Part shown: in pieces, positions 1 through 7,400 of the stretch
How the letters are laid out: each line of letters begins with the position of its first letter
How positions within the stretch are numbered: the first letter of the stretch is position 1
Source: Streptococcus salivarius
GTDB lineage: Bacteria > Bacillota > Bacilli > Lactobacillales > Streptococcaceae
Direction of reading: 5' to 3'
DNA length: 64,000 nt
NCBI RefSeq assembly: GCF_009738225.1
Contig: NZ_CP018187.1
Coordinates: 1,622,501-1,686,500, forward strand
Translations under genes and position numbers: made by a program
Notes under the pieces: generated by a model
What the model saw: only the letters and a program-made list of their open reading frames with translations
Databases searched by the model: none
What the model was told of the DNA's origin: nothing

Positions 1-3000
1 TTTTTTACCAGCTTTATTTGTGTACTCTACTGGAGAGAATGTGATGTTACCAGCTGCATCGTTGGTAACAGTTGCAATCACAACATTGTCGCTATCTTTC
101 AACTCGAAGCTGAATTCGTTAGCTTTCAATTCACGACCTTCCAAGCGTTTAGTAAAGTTGAAGTCTACTGAGATAGGTACACTGTTCACACGTTTTTGAG
201 TTGGTTTTTCTGGAGTTTCTACAGATTTACTTACTGGGTTGTAAACGTGAACGATTTGGTTCGCTTTGTTTTCGATGTCTACGCCACCTGCAACGTCAGC
301 TTTAACTGTTGCTGGAATATCGAATTTGTAGTAGCGACCAAATGCAAATTTAGTTGTGTCGACAACTTGAGTGTTATCAGCATCACCTAAAGATTTGTTC
401 ATAGAAGCTTTAGATGTTGCTGTAATGACGCCATTTTCAACTTTGATGTCAAACTTATCAGTTACGTCAGCACCACTTTCACTGTCATAAGCTTTAATAT
501 CAGCAGCGTTGACAGTTAATTTATCTGCATCATAAGTATCAGAGATACCAACAGATTGGATGTTGTTTCTGTCAGTGAAGTTCTTAGTATCCAACCATAC
601 TTGGTAGTAGATCTTTTCACCACGTTCAACTGACTTCGTATTGATATTTTCTGCTTCGTTGTTTGAAGTTCCATCTGCGTATGGATTTGCATTTGTAGCA
701 GTGTACTCATCGGTCAACTCATCGTCATCATCTACAAGTTTTGATCCTGTAATGTCAAATTTCTCTTTGTTAAGAACAAATTTTTCAGGTTGGAATTCAG
801 GTGTTTCAGGAGGAGTGATTTTGTTGTTGAATTCTTTATCATCAGTTCCTTCTGTTGATGTTCCATCAGCATTGACACCGCCAGTTGATGTTACGTTTGT
901 TACAGTAGTCAAGGTGTGACCATTCTTAGCAACTTCAACAGTGATCGTTGCCTTCATAGTGTCATACGTCATACCTACTTCTTTAGCTGCAGGGATAACT
1001 TCTTCTACAGTATAAGTGTGAGTACCTACTTTAGTATTATCAAATGAAATTTCTGTAAATGTTACAGTTCCATCTTTTTTGTTAGCTACAGTTTCAACTT
1101 CTTGACCGTTTGCATCTTTAAGGATGAACCTGAATTCGCCATCTTTAAGTTCACGTCCAGCCAATTTCTTAGTGAAGTCAAATTTCACTTTAACTGGAGC
1201 TACGACAACGTTGTTGAACTCTGTATCAGTTGTTGAAGATGTTTCACCTTTAGAAGAGCTGTAAGTAACAGTAGCTTTTAAATCACCTGCTTGGTTTTTT
1301 TCAGTAACAACTACAGTCATGATAGTTTCCATGGCATCGTAGTCAACATTTTTATCTTCTCCAGCAACTTCTGTTACTTTATATTTGTAAGTTCCAACTT
1401 TAGTAAAGTTAATATCACTAAAAGTTACCTTGCCAGATTTATTTGTGACGGTTTCAGTATGACCACCTTCAAGTTCTTCACCTGAATCATCAGTTTTCAA
1501 TTCAACAAGTTTAAAGCTGAAGTCATTATCATTAAGTGTTCGCTTATTCTCTACATTTTTATCTTCGAGAACCTTAGTAAATTCAGGAGTTACCTTAGTA
1601 GCTTCACCTTTAACATAGTAGTAGACCGTTTCATAGTTGGGTGTCAATTTATTTTCCAAACGGAAAACGTTACCTGAAGAAACTGGAACGCCATTAATAG
1701 CATATGCAGCTCCAGTAGCGCCACGGTTCGCATAAAATTCACCCGCAGCTGAATAACGTGGTTGATAGCCAGCAGCTTCTGAGGCACTCACCTCAGTAAT
1801 TGTATACTCTATAGTATTATTAGCTGCTTCCCCTCCCCAGGACATTTTATAAAATGTCCCGTTTGGACGTTTATAGATAAAATCAGCTACGTTAGGTTTA
1901 CCATATTCCAAATCACCAAGATAGTTTGTATTTTGTTTATCTGAGAAAATAGCAAATGGTTTTCCAACAACAAGCTTATCACGTAATTCTGGTTTCAAAC
2001 CATCTCTAACTGGCTTATTATTATCTTTATTCCATCCAGCATCATCGATTTCAGGATTCTTACCGAAGTCTTCTGGGTGGTCAATTTTATTGTTACTTCC
2101 AGGACGAATTACTGTTTCATAAACCTTAACATAGCCATCAGTGTTTAAATCTTTAGAAATTTTATTTAGACTGTCAGATTTGATTGCCCACATTTCAATA
2201 CGGACAGTACCATCTTCGCCTACAACTTCTTTAATACGTTTTACACCACCTTCAGCATTGGCAACGTCAAACCAACGTTGGCCAACTTCGTAAGGTTTTT
2301 TTAGAACATCTACAAGCGAGCGTGAATCTGCTGTTTGATATAGCTTATACCCATCAAAAGCACGAAGAGCTGAAGCATGGAAATCTTGCCCTTCCATACC
2401 AGTAAGTGTAAATGAACCAAGACTCTCTTCAGAGCCTGTTGCACGATATGTTTGTGCATCAACTTGTGGAGTTCCAGCGTCATTTACCAGCTTGTAGTCA
2501 CCTGGCGTAGAAGAATTCATCACATAACTACTGCCATTTGAGACAAAGTTTCCAACCAAGCGATTTGGATCATAAGTTGATGAATTTTTATCAACAACTT
2601 TATAGTAAGTCGTCTTAGTAGTTAGACGTGGGATGTAATATTGAGGATCAGTTATAGTCGTTCCTTCGTTGGCTGTGTTAACTACATCATAAATTTGAAT
2701 CGCAGTACGTTGACCATCGAAATCATTAGCAGAACCGTTGAATTTCCATGTTGCACGGAGAGCTGGACGATCTGTCTTATCAGCATCTTTAACATTTTCA
2801 AATCGGAATTCAATATAAGCCTGTTTATTGCCTGAAATAGGTGCTAGAGTAGCCTGACCAAGATTCACTGTTCCTGCACCACTAATTTGTTTTGTTTCTT
2901 TAACAGTGTTTGTAGCACCATCAACCAATTCGATTGTTACATTAGTTGAGTTATCATATGGTTTAGACATACGATAATAGAACTTAGTATTATACTCTGT

Positions 3001-3909
3001 ATTGAATCCCATCAAATCAGTAACAATATATGTATACTGAGATGCACTCGGATTCAATTGGTAGTTGATTCCTGCAGTAACATGGTCAGTAGGATCTTTT
3101 GGTGTAGGGACTACAAGTGGACGATTCTTAAGTTTTGCACCATTTGGATCACTCATCACTGGAGTTGCAGCTTCTGAACCTTCTGTATAACTTGTTGATA
3201 CAGGGTCAGTTGCCGAACGACGATTACGGCGACGTCCACCTTCTGTAACCAACGTAGCAGCATTACTACGTTCATTATTCGCTATTGCAACTGAAGCAAC
3301 GTCCACACCTGCGCTTGCTACGCTAGCACGTGTAGCAATATTTGGTTGGGCAGTTGTAGCTTCTACTGCGGTTTCAGCTGTTTCTGTATTTCCAGCTACT
3401 GGAGCTGCTGTAGCTGAAGCGTTTGAAGCTGCTGTAGCTGAAGCTGTAGTTTCAACGTTGTTGCTAGCTGCATTTGTAGATGCAGCTGTAGCTGGTTTAG
3501 CTGTTTCTGTAGCAGCTTTTTCAGTTGGTTTTGCAGTCTCTGAAGCTGGTTTAGCTGCTTCAGGTTTTGCAGTTTCTGTAGCTTGTTTGTCAGTTGTCTC
3601 TGCGGCAGCCTTATCTGTTGTTGAAGCTTCTGGCGTCAAGTTAAATGTTGACGCAGTTGCCTCAGTTGAAGATACAGCTGCAGTAGGATCTGCTTGAGCT
3701 GTTGATGCTGTAGGCGTTTCAACTAAATCGGCAGAGCTCTCACCTGCTACCGTAGAGCTTGGTGTTGAAGATGAAGGTTCTGGGGATGTTACTTCATCAG
3801 CCTGAGCAATACGAGCAGCAAAGAGCGCTGTCCCTAGTAAGACTGAAGCGACACCAAACGAGTATTTACGCAATGAAAAGCGCTGGCGTCTATTGAAAAT
3901 GTCTTTCAT
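1..3909 (-). CDS. YSIRK-type cell-surface adhesin with isopeptide-forming domains (partial, C-terminus outside window)
   Basis: The reading frame opens at an ATG ending at 3909, seven bases after a perfect AGGAGG (3917-3922), and stays open for 1303 codons to the window edge, so the C-terminus and any LPxTG anchor are not seen. Residues 1-38 form a YSIRK-type signal peptide (SLRKYSFGVASVLLG, cut near AQADE). Residues about 40-220 are Ala/Thr/Ser/Glu-rich and end in an Arg cluster, GGRRRNRRS. About 250-750 is a large beta-type adhesive region I cannot assign. From about 770 come two Spy0128/FctA-type pilin isopeptide domains (FDFTKKLAGRELKDGEF, then a VTFTEISF strand). An SspB-C2/antigen I/II-like domain follows (FDITGSKLVDDDDELTDEY), then the start of a third pilin-type domain (FNFTKRLEGRELKANEF). 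Such domains form Lys-Asn cross-links that stiffen adhesins. It is expected to be sortase-anchored in the wall; the ligand is unknown. Confidence 0.85.
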   Translation of the reverse strand, partial: MKDIFNRRQRFSLRKYSFGVASVLLGTALFAARIAQADEVTSPEPSSSTPSSTVAGESSADLVETPTASTAQADPTAAVSSTEATASTFNLTPEASTTDKAAAETTDKQATETAKPEAAKPASETAKPTEKAATETAKPATAASTNAASNNVETTASATAASNASATAAPVAGNTETAETAVEATTAQPNIATRASVASAGVDVASVAIANNERSNAATLVTEGGRRRNRRSATDPVSTSYTEGSEAATPVMSDPNGAKLKNRPLVVPTPKDPTDHVTAGINYQLNPSASQYTYIVTDLMGFNTEYNTKFYYRMSKPYDNSTNVTIELVDGATNTVKETKQISGAGTVNLGQATLAPISGNKQAYIEFRFENVKDADKTDRPALRATWKFNGSANDFDGQRTAIQIYDVVNTANEGTTITDPQYYIPRLTTKTTYYKVVDKNSSTYDPNRLVGNFVSNGSSYVMNSSTPGDYKLVNDAGTPQVDAQTYRATGSEESLGSFTLTGMEGQDFHASALRAFDGYKLYQTADSRSLVDVLKKPYEVGQRWFDVANAEGGVKRIKEVVGEDGTVRIEMWAIKSDSLNKISKDLNTDGYVKVYETVIRPGSNNKIDHPEDFGKNPEIDDAGWNKDNNKPVRDGLKPELRDKLVVGKPFAIFSDKQNTNYLGDLEYGKPNVADFIYKRPNGTFYKMSWGGEAANNTIEYTITEVSASEAAGYQPRYSAAGEFYANRGATGAAYAINGVPVSSGNVFRLENKLTPNYETVYYYVKGEATKVTPEFTKVLEDKNVENKRTLNDNDFSFKLVELKTDDSGEELEGGHTETVTNKSGKVTFSDINFTKVGTYKYKVTEVAGEDKNVDYDAMETIMTVVVTEKNQAGDLKATVTYSSSKGETSSTTDTEFNNVVVAPVKVKFDFTKKLAGRELKDGEFRFILKDANGQEVETVANKKDGTVTFTEISFDNTKVGTHTYTVEEVIPAAKEVGMTYDTMKATITVEVAKNGHTLTTVTNVTSTGGVNADGTSTEGTDDKEFNNKITPPETPEFQPEKFVLNKEKFDITGSKLVDDDDELTDEYTATNANPYADGTSNNEAENINTKSVERGEKIYYQVWLDTKNFTDRNNIQSVGISDTYDADKLTVNAADIKAYDSESGADVTDKFDIKVENGVITATSKASMNKSLGDADNTQVVDTTKFAFGRYYKFDIPATVKADVAGGVDIENKANQIVHVYNPVSKSVETPEKPTQKRVNSVPISVDFNFTKRLEGRELKANEFSFELKDSDNVVIATVTNDAAGNITFSPVEYTNKAGKK

Positions 3910-3990
3910 TAAAAGACCTCCTCTAAAAAGTTAGTTAGTTATAGGTACACACTTATAAAATTAATCCAATTATAAAAGTGAGTATACTAT

Positions 3991-4019
3991 ATTCTAACAT
4001 TCTGACAATTAGCGGTCAA
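3991..4019 (-). promoter_or_regulatory. Promoter of the partial adhesin gene, with CodY-like box in the spacer
   Basis: Read on the minus strand, TTGACC (4014-4019) and TAGAAT (3991-3996) are separated by exactly 17 bases. The spacer holds AACATTCTGACAATT (plus strand, 3996-4010), 12 of 15 matches to the CodY consensus AATTTTCWGAAAATT. The same element sits at the same place in the promoter of the neighbouring mucus-binding gene. Confidence 0.65.
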
Positions 4020-4404
4020 GATTTTTGTCAAAATTTTTTAATTTTATTTTTCAACTTTCTGATTATTCAACTACAAAAAGATTAGCAATATCAACCCAAA
4101 AACAACAAAACACCTTATATAACAATATTTATTAACACTTCACTCAATATAAAAATAATTATTTTATCGTTTTATTTTCTAATTAAAACGCTATTCCAAA
4201 TCTTTTTCTGAACTTCTCTATGACATTAAAAAAACGAACATTCTCTAATAATACAATTATTATCGCACATATTTGTACGCTATTTCAGAGCATTAACTTC
4301 ACTTTATCCTACTATTACAGTATTGACGAATCATAACAACTATTCAAACGATTCTCATATAATTACTTAAGAGTAACATATTAAACTCAAACATTCTCCC
4401 CAAA
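4020..4404. other. AT-rich intergenic region with no recognised gene
   Basis: This stretch between the two surface-protein genes is very AT-rich. I see no open frame with a ribosome binding site, no tRNA and no mobile element. It holds only upstream promoter sequence for the partial adhesin, including a second weak CodY-like match at 4053-4067. Confidence 0.6.
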
Positions 4405-4438
4405 AAAGAAACCAGCAACTCAAATTGAACTGCTGGTT
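4403..4438 (-). terminator. Rho-independent terminator of the mucus-binding protein gene
   Basis: An 8-bp inverted repeat (AACCAGCA 4410-4417, TGCTGGTT 4431-4438) is followed on the minus strand by a T-rich run (TTTCTTTTTTG). It lies about 45 bases after the stop codon at 4483. Confidence 0.8.
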
Positions 4439-4482
4439 TACTTTATTTAAAACTAATAAGAGATTTGTCCGTCTCAATTAGA

Positions 4483-7400
4483 TTAATCTTCTTTTTTACG
4501 ACGATAGCCTTGAATTCCCAGACCAAGAGCCACAATCAGAGCAGAAAAGCCTGCTACTTCGACTGTTTGCTCTGTTTCTTCACCAGTTTGGGGAAGAACT
4601 ACTTGTTTTTTATATAAAGCTACTTTTGTAGTAGCAGCCTGTGAAGCTGTCTTAACAACGATTCTCGAAGCTTCATTTACTTGTTTTACTTCTTCCGGTT
4701 GCGAAGATACCTCTGGTTTCTTTTCAATAGAAGGATGTTCTGGTTGCTGACTCTTGCTTGGCTTACTCGTTTGATTTAAAGGAGATTTTGGTTTATCTTG
4801 ATTTATCGCTATATAGTATATAAGGGTATCCTCTCCAGAATTTTCAGGAATAATGGTGCTACCTGGCTGGATAGCTTTTCCAAACTTACTAGGATACTTA
4901 GGGTCCTGAAGGTAAGGTTTATAACCTGGAATATCCGGAACAACTGGTAGACCTGATTTGGTTGGGTCTGTTAGATTATTAGGATATTTTACAGATGAAA
5001 CTTCTGGAAAGTTCAAATCTTTTGATTTGAGTAGTAAGCTTCCGAGCGGTTTGTAGATTACCGTTTCCTCAAGGTTTTCTTGAATAACTTTCTTAGTTGA
5101 CACACTTGCTTTATCAGCATAATAGCCCTCTAAAACTTCTGTCACAACTGCATCATAGGTTGCTTTATTAGCTTTCCATACTGTTGACGAAAGTTCCTGA
5201 CCAGTCACCATATCATATGTAACGGTGCGTGTCCATTGTGCAACTTGAACCTTGTCGCTTGGTGCCTTAGCATTTCCATCTGACACAACATAATGAACGG
5301 TCGCAGCAACACCTTTCTGCCACTGATATTTACTTGGATATTTTGGACTTAGTGGATCATCCGGGTTGATGACATCACCATCATGAGGATTCCTAGAACC
5401 GACTATTACAGTCCTATGTTTCAAAGTAACTCTCCATGCTTGGACAACAGACGTATCAGTATCATAGTGTGCTTGTTTTGGTAACTCATCAGTTAACAAT
5501 TCATAACCACGACTTTCATAAAATGCAATCTTGTCGGCTGTAGTATATTCAATAATTTCACCTGACTTACCTGTGACACGATCACTCTCAAGACTTGTAC
5601 CAGTCGTTTGGTCAATATAAGTGATAGTCGCCTCTTGAATAGCCTTACGATAAACAACTGGGGTATCTTCTTCTGGCTTACTTGGGGTTATATTGAGAAC
5701 ATCAGTCTCATAACCTGAGATAAGTGGAGATAAGGTTTTGCCCGCCTTGGTTGGATTTTCGGGATCATTCTGATATTGAATTGTTGGTACACCTTGAATT
5801 TCTTTGCCATCAGTATCAACTGCAATAATCTTTCCTAACGGTTTATACGTAACTAATTCCTCAGCGTTAGGAGCTTCTGGTGTTACTTGAAGAGAGCCCG
5901 CGTGTCCCACATTTGCGATGTATCCTGGAACTACTGGAACTGGCACACTGCCGTATGTATGGTTTGACACATCCCAAGTGCTGACACCTGAAACCATATC
6001 CTTAGTTCCAGTGAAGACAAAATCATTTTGAACCTTAGTCGCTGGCGTTTTTTCACCTGCACCAACAAAGGTAACCGTCTGACTGGTGCCCTGACTCAAA
6101 GACTCTTTCTTAGAAACTAAGATAATCTTAGTATCAGCTGTCGCATCTGATGGAAGGACTTGAAAACTACTTGAGTTAAGACCTGGGATGTTTTGGCCAG
6201 GCTTAATCTCATAACCTGCTGGTAGCGTTGGTAGAGTGGTGGACTCTACCTTAGTCGGATCTGGAGCGTTGGTATACGGAACAACATCTGTTCCAACGAT
6301 TTGATTACCCGCTTCGTCCACAAGAATGATTCTTCCCACCGGTGTGTAGCTGACAAGCTCTTCCACATTAGGGGTCGCTACAGTAACTTCTAGTTGACCA
6401 GCTTGAGACTTATCTGCGATGTAACCTGGAACCACTGGAACTGGTACACTGCTGTATCTATGGCTTGACATATCCCAAATGCTGACACCTGAAACCATAT
6501 CCTTTGTCCCAGTGAAGACAAAATCATTTTGAACCTTAGTCGCTGGCGTATTTTTACCTGCACCAACAAAGGTAACCGTCTGACTTGTACCCTGACTCAA
6601 AGACTCTTTCTTAGAAACCAAGATAATCTTAGTATCAGCTGTCGCATCTGATGGAAGGACTTGAAGATTACTTGAGTTAAAACCTGAAATATTTTGGCCA
6701 GACTTAATCTCATAACCTGCTGGTAGCGTTGGTAGAGTGGTTGACATTACCTTAGTCGGATCTGAAGCGTTGTTATACGGAACAGCGTCTGTTCCAACGA
6801 TTTGATTCCCCGCTTCGGACACAAGAATGATTCTTCCCACCGGTGTATAGCTGACAAGCTCTTCAGCATTAGGAGTCGCTACGGTAACTTCTAGTTGACC
6901 AGCTTGAGACTTATCTGCGATGTAACCTGGAACCACTGGAACTGGCACACTACCGTATCTATGACTTGACACATCCCAAGTGCTCACACCTGAAACCATA
7001 TCCTTTGTCCCAGTAAAAACAAAATCATTTTGAACCTTAGTAGTTGGTGTATTTTCACCTGCACCAACAAAGGTAACCGTCTGACTGGTGCCCTGACTCA
7101 AAGACTCTTTCTTAGAAACCAAGATAATCTTAGTCTCAGCCGTCGCATCTGGCGGAAGGACTTGAAGATTACTTGAGTTAAGACCCGAGATGTTTTGGCC
7201 AGGCTTAATCTCATAACCTGTTGGTAGCGTTGGTAGAGTGGTGGACTCTACCTTAGTCGGATCCAACGAGTTATTGTACGGAACAGCGTCTGTACCAACG
7301 ATTTGATTCCCTGCTTCGTCCACAAGAATAATTCTTCCCACTGGTGTGTAGCTGACAGTCTCTTCCGCGTTAGGTGTCGCTACAGTAACTTCTAGTTGAC

